DNA of 64,000 nt from DATJGF01 sp035495315 (GTDB lineage: Bacteria > Verrucomicrobiota > Verrucomicrobiia > Limisphaerales > UBA8199). Position 1 is the stretch's first letter. Every line of letters begins with the position of its first letter. Made by a program: the position numbers and the translations under genes. Shown here piece after piece: positions 25,019 through 33,541 of the stretch. The notes under the pieces were generated by a model. That model ran no database searches. It worked only from the letters and a program-made list of their open reading frames with translations, and was not told where the DNA came from. Where the stretch lies: assembly GCA_035495315.1 (NCBI GenBank), contig DATJGF010000177.1, forward strand, positions 1-64,000, given 5' to 3'.

Positions 25019-25903
25019 TTAAGCCTCGGCCAGGATCCCTCGCATGAACTTACAGTTCACCTGATAACTCTCAAGCATTGACTGGCCTGACGGGACGGCG
25101 CCTTCGATCTGGATCCATCCCGCGTAACCGATGTCGTCCATCGCTGCGCGAACCTTTTTGAAGTCGACCTTGCCATGGCCGAGCAAGGCGCCGTTTTCTT
25201 TGGCGTGGAATTCGCAAATCCTTTTGCCCAATAACCGGATCTCCTTGTAGATGTCATAGCCGCGATCGTTGGAATTGCACACATCGTAGTAAACTTTCAC
25301 TGCTTTCGAACCAACGCGATCCAGAATTTCGATATGTGCTTCAGCGCTTAGCCAACTTTCGATCCCGAGTGAAATTCCCGCTTGTTCAGCTTTCGGAGCA
25401 ATAGCCTTCAGCCGCCGTACGACCTCATCAACCCCCTCCCGGTCTTCTCGCAAATCGTCGTTGCCGAAGAACGCCAGCAAGACGACATTCACGCCGAGCC
25501 CCTGGCATACGTCAATTGAATCGCGCACCCATTCAATCGTTCGCGGGTCGCTTTTGTACGGGATCTCATTCAATTCGCCGATGGCCAATGAGGCGACCTC
25601 CAGCCCCGCTTTCCGCGCCGCAGCCAGGTATTTTTTTTGCAGCTCCGGACGCCGCAACTGCATATTGTTGGCAGCGCTCCCCAGACTTACCTGCACGCCG
25701 TCCAGTCCGATTTGCCGGCCCACTTCGAATGCCTCCGGTGTTCCCATCTTGCCGATCGACCAATCACAGGCGCCGAGTTTGAAGCGACGCTTTTCCGGTG
25801 CCGCATATAACGGGGCAAAGTCGGTTCCTAACGCCAAAAGGGCTGCCGCCTGAGTTGACTGTCGAAGCATCGCACGACGAGAAAGTTCGGTCGAAATATT
25901 CAT
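25019..25903 (-). CDS. TAT-exported sugar phosphate isomerase/epimerase-like TIM-barrel protein
   Basis: 294 residues. A twin-arginine signal (SRRAMLRQSTQAAALLALG) opens the chain, followed by a xylose-isomerase-like TIM barrel (AP endonuclease 2 superfamily): FKLGACDWSIGKMG, GLDGVQVSLG, VNVVLLAFFG, GISLGIESWLS (metal-site Glu), VKVYYDVCNSN, ICEFHAKENG (metal-site His) and WIQIEGAVPSG (Glu). These residues make a divalent-metal site, so an exported isomerase, epimerase or 3-keto-sugar lyase-type role is likely. I start at the ATG at 25903, just before the TAT motif, rather than at 25981. Confidence 0.85.
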   Translation of the reverse strand: MNISTELSRRAMLRQSTQAAALLALGTDFAPLYAAPEKRRFKLGACDWSIGKMGTPEAFEVGRQIGLDGVQVSLGSAANNMQLRRPELQKKYLAAARKAGLEVASLAIGELNEIPYKSDPRTIEWVRDSIDVCQGLGVNVVLLAFFGNDDLREDREGVDEVVRRLKAIAPKAEQAGISLGIESWLSAEAHIEILDRVGSKAVKVYYDVCNSNDRGYDIYKEIRLLGKRICEFHAKENGALLGHGKVDFKKVRAAMDDIGYAGWIQIEGAVPSGQSMLESYQVNCKFMRGILAEA

Positions 25904-26189
25904 GCAATGAGTGCTTTCCTTTAGGGCAATATGTTCATCAGCTTTCCTCTCGACGCTACTGAGCGTAAAGCGATTCAGCAATCACTTTCGAAGTATTGAC
26001 ATGTGTGTGCTGAGCCGCCGCCGCGCAGCGGCGGGGCGAGGGCAGCCGTGGGCTTCAACCAGACTGAGGTCCACGGCCACCATCGTGGAGTCGCTACGCG
26101 ACGCAGCGGCAATCGCAATGGCAGAACCCATTTATGGCGTACCTTCCGAAGGCTTTTCAATTGCGCTCTTTTGCCTCTAAAATCCCCCG

Positions 26190-27389
26190 GTGAAACAAAC
26201 ACTGGCACGCCCAGCGCCGTCCAGATTTCGGCGTCATTGGACATTGGCTCCGCGAACCGTTCTTCTTAATCACGGCTCATTCGGCGCGTGCCCGAACGCT
26301 ATCCTTCGGCTACAGACTGTGTTCCGCCGGCAAATGGAAGCCGAACCGGTCCAGTTTCTTTGGCGCCGCTACGAGGAGCGTCTGGAGCCCGCACGCAGAG
26401 TCGTCGCGCGATTTGTCGGTGCCCGCCCTCAGGATCTGGTTTTTGTGGCCAATGCCACGACCGGGGTCAATGCGGTGCTGCGCTCGATCGTCCTCCGTCC
26501 CGGTGACGAAGTGCTGACTACCAACCAGGACTACAATGCCTGCCGCAATGTATTGACAGAGACTTGCCGTCGCGCGCGGGCTAGAGTTGTTGTCGCCGAA
26601 GTTCCTTTCCCATTGCGTAAGCCAGAGCAAGTACTGGAAGCGATTCTGCGTTGCGTTACGCGGCGGACGCGCCTGGCGATGATTGACCACGTCACCAGTA
26701 GCACCGCCCTGGTTTTCCCAGTCGCACGCATTGTCAACGAGCTTGAGGCTCGCGGAGTCGATACCTTGGTGGATGGAGCCCACGCGCCGGGCATGGTGCC
26801 TGTGCACATTGGCAGACTCAAACCTTCGTATTACACGGCCAATTTGCATAAATGGGTTTGCGCCCCAAAAGGCACTGCCTTCTTGTGGGCACGACAAGAT
26901 AAGCAAAGGAACCTGCAGCCTGCCGTCATCAGCCATGGAAACAATACGCCACGGCCAGGGTTTACCGCATTTCAGGACCGATTCGATTGGGCTGGTACGC
27001 TGGATCCGTCCCCGTGGTTGTGTGCCGGCGCTGCGATCGATTGGATGGGAAAGCTCCTCTCTGGAGGCTGGCCGGAGCTCCGCGAAACAAATCATCAACT
27101 GGCAGTCAAAGCCCGCAATCTCTTGTGTGACCGTTTGAGCGTGGAACCGCCTTGTCCGGAAACTATGCTTGGCGCAATGGCAACAGTTCCGCTGCCAGAA
27201 ACATTTCAAGGTCGGCCGCGCACGGCGAAAATCGATGCCGAGCAATGTCGATTGTACGATCAGTTTGGAATCGAGGTCCCGTTTTTCCGCTGCGGCCACC
27301 CTGAGCGGCGTTGGTTGCGCATTTCCGCGCAGGTTTATAACACCTTAGGGGATTACGAGTATCTCTCCGCAGCATTGTCCGCGCTGTGA
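26190..27389 (+). CDS. Class V aminotransferase (isopenicillin-N epimerase-like)
   Basis: 399 residues, PLP-dependent fold type I. The Schiff-base lysine is Lys221 in YYTANLHKWVCAPKG, and the PLP-pyridine contact is DGAHAPG (about 196-201). Other family phrases are LLNHGSFGACP, FVANATTGVNAVLRS, IDHVTSSTALVFPV and FDWAGTLDPSPWL. This subgroup covers isopenicillin-N-epimerase-like, cysteine-desulfurase-like and ergothioneine EgtE-type enzymes; the substrate cannot be told. The start is GTG at 26190. The 286 bases before it contain a CCGCCGCCGCGCAGCGGCGG hairpin and no gene. Confidence 0.85.
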   Translation: MKQTLARPAPSRFRRHWTLAPRTVLLNHGSFGACPNAILRLQTVFRRQMEAEPVQFLWRRYEERLEPARRVVARFVGARPQDLVFVANATTGVNAVLRSIVLRPGDEVLTTNQDYNACRNVLTETCRRARARVVVAEVPFPLRKPEQVLEAILRCVTRRTRLAMIDHVTSSTALVFPVARIVNELEARGVDTLVDGAHAPGMVPVHIGRLKPSYYTANLHKWVCAPKGTAFLWARQDKQRNLQPAVISHGNNTPRPGFTAFQDRFDWAGTLDPSPWLCAGAAIDWMGKLLSGGWPELRETNHQLAVKARNLLCDRLSVEPPCPETMLGAMATVPLPETFQGRPRTAKIDAEQCRLYDQFGIEVPFFRCGHPERRWLRISAQVYNTLGDYEYLSAALSAL

Positions 27390-27485
27390 TTAGAGCCGCT
27401 TAGCCCTCTTGGTTCGCATTGATTCCCTTCCAAATCCACCACTTGCGCCAAATTCGATCACGGTGTAATAGTCCACCTAGAGCGT

Positions 27486-28148
27486 ATGACTGACCCGAAA
27501 TCCCGGGACGGCCTTGCTTTTTCCCGCCGTTCCTTCCTAAAAAGCTTTGGGACGACGGCTGCCGTTGCAGCCACGGCGCAGGTCGAAGCCGTTGCGCAGC
27601 AATTGGCGCGCGCTGATATTAAAGACAACCTCGCCGGTCCGGGTGCCGTTCCCATCACTCTCAGCGTGAACGGCAAACCACTCGAGTTGAAAGTTGAGCC
27701 GCGAGTAACCTTGCTCGAAGTCCTGCGTAATCATTCCAATTTAACCGGCTCGAAAGAGGTTTGCGATCGAGCCACCTGTGGTGCGTGCACGGTGTTGATT
27801 GAGGGTGTGCCAATTTACTCCTGTTCCAAATTGGCAATCGACTCTCAAGGCCACGATATCACCACGGTCGAGGGGCTCGCCAAAGACGGGAAGCTCAGCC
27901 CCGTCCAGCAGGCATTTATTGATCAGGACGCGCTGATGTGCGGTTATTGCACGCCGGGCTTCATCATGAGCGTCAGCGCGCTTTTGAAAAATACTCCGCG
28001 GCCCACCGCCGAGCAGGTGCGTCATGCCTGCGCAGGTAATTTGTGTCGGTGCGGGACCTATCCGCGTATCATGCAGGCCGCTTTCAAAGCCGCGGGTGTT
28101 CCGGTAACCGCAAAAGTTGAGGTTATTCCTTATGCCAAGCTGGCCTGA
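27486..28148 (+). CDS. TAT-exported 2Fe-2S subunit of a molybdenum hydroxylase
   Basis: 220 residues, the small subunit of a xanthine dehydrogenase-family enzyme. A twin-arginine signal (SRRSFLKSFGTTAAVAA) comes first. The plant-type ferredoxin cluster is held by Cys93, 98, 101 and 113 (CDRATCGAC...C) and the helical-domain cluster by Cys152, 155, 187 and 189 (CGYC...CRC). Electrons pass from the Mo centre through these to FAD. The arrangement, with the TAT signal only on this subunit, is as in E. coli PaoABC (YagTSR). The next gene begins inside its last codons. Confidence 0.93.
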   Translation: MTDPKSRDGLAFSRRSFLKSFGTTAAVAATAQVEAVAQQLARADIKDNLAGPGAVPITLSVNGKPLELKVEPRVTLLEVLRNHSNLTGSKEVCDRATCGACTVLIEGVPIYSCSKLAIDSQGHDITTVEGLAKDGKLSPVQQAFIDQDALMCGYCTPGFIMSVSALLKNTPRPTAEQVRHACAGNLCRCGTYPRIMQAAFKAAGVPVTAKVEVIPYAKLA

Positions 28149-30234
28149 ACAGCGCACTTATATCGGTGGACATACCAAGCGCGTCGATGGCGTCGCAAAA
28201 GTGAGCGGCGCGGCGAAGTATTCTTCCGACGTTCAGCCCGACGGGTGGCTTTATGGCATGATTCTGCGCTCTAAATGGGCCAAGGCAAGGATCACCAAAA
28301 TCGATCTGGAAAAGGCTCGTCAGGTACCAGGAATCAAGGCCGTGGTGCTGGCGCGCGAAGGCGAGCGCACGGTGCGTTATTACGGAGAGGAACTTGCCGC
28401 TGTCGCCGGCACAACCAAACAAGCGTGTCTCGATGCATTGCGCGCCATTGAGATTGAAGCAAAGCCGTTGCCCTTCGTCGTGCGCGAAGATGATGCTAAA
28501 GAGGAATCCTCACCTCGCGTTTGGGACGAGACTCCGAATCTCTCCAAGCCTTCTCTGAACGAAAAGGGCGATGTCGATAAAGCCTTCGGAGAATGCGCTG
28601 CCGTAGTCGAAGGCTTTTATACGACGCCCGTCCAGCTCCATCATCCACTCGAGACCCATGGTAATACAGTCTCTTGGTCTGATGAGGGAGTGACGGCCTG
28701 GTCCTCGACGCAGGGCATTTCCAGCGTGCGCGATGGCTTGGCAGACAACCTGAAACTGACGCACAGCCAGGTGCGCGTGATTAGCGAATACATGGGCGGC
28801 GGGTTTGGATCCAAGTTTGGGCCTGGCGTTGAAGGCGGCCTGGCCGCGAGGCTGTCCAAGGAGGCGAAAGCACCGGTTAAGCTGATGCTGACAAGGTTTG
28901 AAGAAGCCCTCGCCGTTGGCAATCGCCCATCCAGTTTTCAAAAGATAAAACTCGGCGCAACGGCCGACGGCAAGTTGCACGCCTTTCAACTGGAATCCTA
29001 TGGCACCGCCGGAGTTGGCAGCGCCGGTTCAACCGAGGGTGGCGGCGGCGGCGCAGGTTTTCCAGCTCCTTACATTTATACCGTGCCGAACATCCGCGTA
29101 CGGCAGTCCTCAGTGAATATTGATGCAGGCTCCGCCCGCGCATTCCGTGCTCCCGGGCATCCAACCGCCTCCTATGGAATGGAATCAATCATGGATGAGT
29201 TGGCCGTGCGCATGGGGGTCGACCCGGTCGAGTTGCGCCTTAAAAATGATCCTTCCGAGGTCCGCCGCAAAGAATATCAAATCGGGGCCGAAAGATTCGG
29301 TTGGAAATCGAAATACAAAGCGCCAGGAAGCTCTCGCGGGCCGATCAAAGCCGGTGTCGGTTGCGCCGGTGCGACCTGGGGTGGCGGCGGGCGCGGTACA
29401 CAAGCCCAGGCCCAGGTCAGCCCCGACGGAAGTGTCGAGATCCGCTGCGGCACCCAGGACCTTGGGACCGGCACCCGCACGCTGATCGCGGTCATCGCTG
29501 CTGATATTTTGGGTCTGAAACCGGAGCAAATCACCGTGCGGATCGGTGATACCAATTTCCCGCCGTCTGGCGGCAGTGGTGGGAGCACAACCGCAGCCTC
29601 GGTCTCGCCTGCCATTTACGATACCTGCACAAAGGCCCTCGACGAATTGCAAAAGCAAACGGGTATCACAGATGCTCGCGGCGCAAACTGGGCCGAAGCC
29701 TGCAAAAAGCTTGGGGTGAATCCGCTGATGGTTTCGGGCAAATGGCAGGAGGGCCTTTCGTCGCAAGGTGCCGGAGGAGTTCAATTCGCCGAGGTCGAGG
29801 TGGACACCGAAACAGGCTTTGTAAAGGTAAAGAAGATCACGTGTGTTCAGGATGGCGGGTTGATCATTAACAAACTCACGGCTGAGAGCCAGGTCAATGG
29901 TGGTATCATCATGGGAATTGGCTATGCCTTGTATGAGGAGCGCATAATGGACCGTCTGTCCGGCGTCGTGCTCAACCCGAACTTTGAGACCTACAAAATA
30001 ACCGGGCTGGCCGACGTGCCGGAAATCGATGTCGTGCTGCTCGACATGCCCGAACGCGGCGTGATTGGCATCGGCGAACCGGTTACAATTCCTACCGCGT
30101 CGGCCGTAGCGAACGCCGTCGCCAACGCGTTAGGTGTCCGCGTCAGCAGCTTGCCAATAACCCCGACGCGAGTGTTAGCTGCGCTGGGGAGGAAGGCCAA
30201 TACGTCTCCCAACGGTCCAAAACCGCAGGTTTAG
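28132..30234 (+). CDS. Molybdenum-binding large subunit of a xanthine dehydrogenase-family hydroxylase
   Basis: 700 residues, the molybdopterin-cytosine-dinucleotide-type catalytic subunit. Family features include RVDGVAKVSGAAKYSSDV at the N-terminus, GGGFGSKFGPGVEGG for cofactor binding, SARAFRAPGHPTASYGMES, and the catalytic glutamate in GVIGIGEPVTIPTAS near the C-terminus. There is no signal peptide, so export would be with the TAT-bearing small subunit. I start at the ATG at 28132, with GAGG nine bases upstream; it overlaps the previous gene by 17 bases. The oxidised substrate (aldehyde, purine or N-heterocycle) is not decidable. Confidence 0.92.
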   Translation: MPSWPEQRTYIGGHTKRVDGVAKVSGAAKYSSDVQPDGWLYGMILRSKWAKARITKIDLEKARQVPGIKAVVLAREGERTVRYYGEELAAVAGTTKQACLDALRAIEIEAKPLPFVVREDDAKEESSPRVWDETPNLSKPSLNEKGDVDKAFGECAAVVEGFYTTPVQLHHPLETHGNTVSWSDEGVTAWSSTQGISSVRDGLADNLKLTHSQVRVISEYMGGGFGSKFGPGVEGGLAARLSKEAKAPVKLMLTRFEEALAVGNRPSSFQKIKLGATADGKLHAFQLESYGTAGVGSAGSTEGGGGGAGFPAPYIYTVPNIRVRQSSVNIDAGSARAFRAPGHPTASYGMESIMDELAVRMGVDPVELRLKNDPSEVRRKEYQIGAERFGWKSKYKAPGSSRGPIKAGVGCAGATWGGGGRGTQAQAQVSPDGSVEIRCGTQDLGTGTRTLIAVIAADILGLKPEQITVRIGDTNFPPSGGSGGSTTAASVSPAIYDTCTKALDELQKQTGITDARGANWAEACKKLGVNPLMVSGKWQEGLSSQGAGGVQFAEVEVDTETGFVKVKKITCVQDGGLIINKLTAESQVNGGIIMGIGYALYEERIMDRLSGVVLNPNFETYKITGLADVPEIDVVLLDMPERGVIGIGEPVTIPTASAVANAVANALGVRVSSLPITPTRVLAALGRKANTSPNGPKPQV

Positions 30235-31197
30235 ATGCATCCTTTTCAATACGCTACTGCAACATCTGTCCAGAAAGCTCGGGAACTACTGGGCGAGCAT
30301 GGCCGTTACCTCGGCGGGGGTATCGATCTGCTTGGTGAGATGAAGGAGTATATCGCCGAACCCGAGATCCTGGTTAATATTAAAGCGATATCAGACCTCG
30401 ATCACATTGAACCCGGCGAGAAGGTGTGGACGCTTGGCGCAAATGTGACTGTCGCTCAGATAGAAAATCACAAGGAACTGGCAAATGTCTTTCCTGGATT
30501 GCAGCAAGCCGCTGCCGAGGTCGGTTCACAACAGATCCGGAACGTCGCGACGCTCGGTGGTAACCTGGCTCAGCATTCGCGCTGCTGGTACTATCGACAT
30601 CGTGAAATATCCTGCCTGAAAAAGGGTGGTGATACCTGCTATGCCCGTCAGGGCGACAACAAATATCACAGCCTCTTTACCGGAAACACCTGCATCAGCC
30701 CCGTAGTCTCAAATCTCGCGGTCGCTTTGGCCGCACTCGACGGAGCGGTCAATGTCCAACGCGCCGACAAAAAACTCCGCATGAGCATCGCGGAGCTCTA
30801 CGCCAAAGCCTGGGAGAATCCCACCGCCCATCATTCGCTCGAGCACGGCGATTTGATTCTCAGCGTCGAAGTGCCCGTGCAGCAAAAGCGCAGTGCTTAC
30901 CTGCAGGTCAGCGAGAAATCTGTCTTCGACTGGGCCCTGGTAAGTTGCGCCGCCGCCGCCAATTTGCAGGGCGGTAAAATCACCGGGGCGCGTATTGTTC
31001 TCGGCGCAATCTCCAATGTCCCGCACCAGGTCCCGGCGGCTAACCAACTCCTGGAAGGCAAAGCACTCGACGAGGCCTTGGCCACGAAAACCGCTGACAT
31101 GATCCTGGAAAAAGCCCACGCGCATTCGGAGAACGGCTACAAAATCCCAATCGCGCACACCCTGATTCGGCGCACGCTTCTGCAGCTAAAAACCTGA
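30235..31197 (+). CDS. FAD-binding subunit of the molybdenum hydroxylase, PaoB/YagS-like
   Basis: 320 residues, starting directly after the large-subunit stop. FAD binding is shown by RYLGGGIDLLGEMK and IRNVATLGGNLAQ. Then come Cys117, 127, 135 and 153 (in SRCWYYR, ISCLKKGG, DTCYARQG and GNTCIS). Four cysteines at these places occur in the YagS/PaoB branch, where a [4Fe-4S] cluster was found in E. coli PaoB, so one is likely here too. The C-terminal CO_deh_flav domain ends HTLIRRTLLQL. The three genes make a complete Fe-S/Mo/FAD heterotrimer; no maturation factor gene is adjacent. Confidence 0.92.
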   Translation: MHPFQYATATSVQKARELLGEHGRYLGGGIDLLGEMKEYIAEPEILVNIKAISDLDHIEPGEKVWTLGANVTVAQIENHKELANVFPGLQQAAAEVGSQQIRNVATLGGNLAQHSRCWYYRHREISCLKKGGDTCYARQGDNKYHSLFTGNTCISPVVSNLAVALAALDGAVNVQRADKKLRMSIAELYAKAWENPTAHHSLEHGDLILSVEVPVQQKRSAYLQVSEKSVFDWALVSCAAAANLQGGKITGARIVLGAISNVPHQVPAANQLLEGKALDEALATKTADMILEKAHAHSENGYKIPIAHTLIRRTLLQLKT

Positions 31198-31599
31198 TTA
31201 TGAAGCCGAATACTCTATGCAAGCACCTGCGAAGCAAATCGATGTTCATCCCGGCACTTGCCGACACTGATTCGCTGGAATTCCCTGAGTCCTCCCTCCG
31301 GTCCTCTCATTGTTGGTGCAACTGCACATTGACCGAAACCGGTCCTGATGATAAGGCGGTTGGCCTTGACCATTGCCGGGCATCTCGTTCCTGTTTCGAA
31401 CGGTAAAACACTAATCGGCTGGTTCGACAAGGTAGCAGAGCAGTTCTCTTCCAAATCCCAACGCCGAAAGACCAAAGGAGAACCCCAGCGAGTTGATCTT
31501 GGCCAAACGGTCCAGCGTGCCCCTTCTCAGCATTCCCACCCTCGCTCAGGGGTACTCCCCAGTTCCAAGCCACCTAAGCGGGGCTACCCTCTGTTTGGT
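31198..31599. other. Spacer before the HtrA-like gene, no confident gene
   Basis: About 400 bases. The frame of the protease gene remains open back to 31348, but the predicted residues (rich in Ser, Lys, Gln and Pro) resemble no protein and precede a clear lipoprotein signal, so I treat them as untranslated or as a poorly defined N-terminus. A TTGACC at 31329 could be a -35 box but has no convincing -10 box. Confidence 0.45.
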
Positions 31600-32838
31600 A
31601 TGTGCAGTGCTCCTAAAGCGCAGAGCCACCAGGCTGGCCAGCAGACTTCCTGCGGGCGCGCGTGGTCAGCGTCTAAGTTCTGCCTGAGAAAGTCCTGCCT
31701 CGTGATCGCATTCCTCGGCCTCGTCATGGGCCTGAGTGCCTGCCGCCAAACCATTGTTGAGTATCAGCCGCTGCCCGGGGCAATACCCGCAAGAACTGGC
31801 TACGCGGATGCTATCACCAATATCGCACCATCCGTGGTCTGCGTGCATACACGTACCGAATTGAGCCCGGATTCTGCGGTAGTATTAACGAATGATCCGG
31901 CGTTGCGACAGTTACTGGATCAAAAAAAAGATGGCTCTGCTCCGAAGCACCTTCCCCTGGCCTTGGTAGGTCTTGGCTCGGGAGTTGTCATCTCGCGAGA
32001 CGGCTACGTACTGACCAGCGGGCATGTGATCGAAAGCGCGGATCAAATCGTCATCACAACACCCGAAGGAGATGAATTCAAAGCCCGGGTTGTTGGCATC
32101 GACGCGCCGACCGATATTGCTGTGCTGAAGGTGCAAACAAAGGATCTCCCCGCCGCCCGGCTGGCTGATAGCAGCCGGGTTCGTGTGGGCGACGTCGTGC
32201 TTGCTATCGGCAACCCGTTCGGCGTCGGTCAAACCGTCACATCTGGCATCGTCAGCGGCACAGAACGGGATGGCTTCGGCATCGCCGATTATGAGAATTT
32301 TATTCAAACCGACGCATCGATTAATCCAGGCAACTCCGGAGGTGCGTTGGTGGATGCAGACGGCCGGGTGATCGGGATCAGCATCGCTATCGTCAGCAGT
32401 GGGGGAGGCTTCGAAGGCATTGGCCTGGCCGTACCGATAAATCTCGCGCGAACTGTGATGCAACAGCTCATCGCTTCAGGAAAAGTCACTCGCGGATATT
32501 TGGGCGCATCATTGCACCCCCTAACCCCCGCATTGGGAAAATCCATTCGTGCGGCCGTTCGCAAAGGTGCGGTGGTGATGGATCTGGCAGAGGGCTCGCC
32601 AGCCGCCCGCGCCGGAATGGAAGAAGGCGACGTGATTATCGAATTTAACGGGCTGCCAGTTGAGAACAACCGCGAACTCAGGCTGCGGATCGCGCAGACC
32701 TCCCCTGGCACAAAGGTGAGTTTCAAAGTGCAACGCATGAATCGACAAAAGGTGCTGCGGGCGACGCTTGGCGAAATGCCTTCCGCGCCGATAGTCAGAC
32801 GCGGCGAAGGCGAGATTAAGGAAGTTAGCCGAAGCTAA
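31600..32838 (+). CDS. HtrA/DegQ-like serine protease, predicted lipoprotein
   Basis: 412 residues from the ATG at 31600. A hydrophobic segment ending LGLVMGLSAC (Cys48) suggests a lipidated periplasmic protease. The trypsin-like domain has His142 (TSGHVIESAD), Asp172 (APTDIAVLKV) and Ser246 (INPGNSGGAL), and one PDZ domain follows (about 310-400, with RGYLGASLHPLTP and GSPAARAGMEEGDVI). It is a quality-control protease of the S1C family. The n-region is unusually long; the true start may be a nearby non-ATG codon, or the frame may reach back to 31348. Linker residues 85-118 are longer than usual. Confidence 0.85.
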   Translation: MCSAPKAQSHQAGQQTSCGRAWSASKFCLRKSCLVIAFLGLVMGLSACRQTIVEYQPLPGAIPARTGYADAITNIAPSVVCVHTRTELSPDSAVVLTNDPALRQLLDQKKDGSAPKHLPLALVGLGSGVVISRDGYVLTSGHVIESADQIVITTPEGDEFKARVVGIDAPTDIAVLKVQTKDLPAARLADSSRVRVGDVVLAIGNPFGVGQTVTSGIVSGTERDGFGIADYENFIQTDASINPGNSGGALVDADGRVIGISIAIVSSGGGFEGIGLAVPINLARTVMQQLIASGKVTRGYLGASLHPLTPALGKSIRAAVRKGAVVMDLAEGSPAARAGMEEGDVIIEFNGLPVENNRELRLRIAQTSPGTKVSFKVQRMNRQKVLRATLGEMPSAPIVRRGEGEIKEVSRS

Positions 32839-32852
32839 TTTGGGGTGTGCGG

Positions 32853-33425
32853 CTACGCGCTTTTCAATCGCTGGAATCCGCGTAACAACAGGCCTGCCAA
32901 TGATGGCTTTTCTGCGCGCAGGGGCTGAGGAGAATCCTCCAGGCGAAGCAGCCGACGCACCCTTGCCTTTAACGCACCGCCATCGAAGGGAAAGCAAAAG
33001 ACCCCATCAATGCCGGCATTACGGAAGAGCATTTCATCCTGCGCGCGGACGTCGACCGCAATCGCTGGACGCACGCTGTAGCGTTTCAGTGTTCCAACAG
33101 CCTGGGCCACATCCTCGACTGTTACAGCCGAAGCGCCGGATTTTCCGCCCGATTGAAGATGATTCGGGGTGAGGACGATGAGATCGATCCCGTCGCGGCA
33201 TCCGAGGCCGATCAGTTCGTCCATCCGACTCGTCCGTATTGTCTGCACTGCCGCCTGATTATAACAGGCGTCCAGGACCACGACCTGGACGAGATTTGCG
33301 GACCGCCGATCCGAACTGGCCAAAAGCAAATTAAGCGTCTTCATAAGAACGTCGTGGCTCAAGAGCAGTGATCTTGCCAGCATCACTTTTAAGAAGACCT
33401 CACTATGCGCATTAGAATTGGACAT
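32853..33425 (-). CDS. Degenerate response-regulator receiver domain protein
   Basis: 190 residues. The chain follows the alternating beta-alpha pattern of a CheY-like receiver: VFLKVMLA, a long helix, LVQVVVLDAC, a helix, IDLIVLTPN, RPAIAVDV, then GIDGVFCFPFDGGALKARVRRLL. The position of the phosphoacceptor Asp at the end of strand three is occupied by Thr/Pro (LIVLTPN), and the usual acidic pair after strand one is absent, so phosphorylation is unlikely. There is no output domain, only a short basic tail. It ends 14 bases from the convergent HtrA gene. Start ATG at 33425; a TTG at 33446 is possible. Confidence 0.55.
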   Translation of the reverse strand: MSNSNAHSEVFLKVMLARSLLLSHDVLMKTLNLLLASSDRRSANLVQVVVLDACYNQAAVQTIRTSRMDELIGLGCRDGIDLIVLTPNHLQSGGKSGASAVTVEDVAQAVGTLKRYSVRPAIAVDVRAQDEMLFRNAGIDGVFCFPFDGGALKARVRRLLRLEDSPQPLRAEKPSLAGLLLRGFQRLKSA

Positions 33426-33541
33426 TTTCGTCTCAAACCGAGTCAAACCTGCACCCTTAGGTAGGGATTGACGTGCTGCCTGTGCAGGGCGTAGAACTAC
33501 ATCTCTGGAATGTCAGCTCACTTCAGCCTTTGAACTCCGCC

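Noticed and set aside
26310..27299. 329-codon open frame opposite the aminotransferase gene
   Set aside because: It is an antisense shadow of a well-conserved gene; no domain or start signals are seen.
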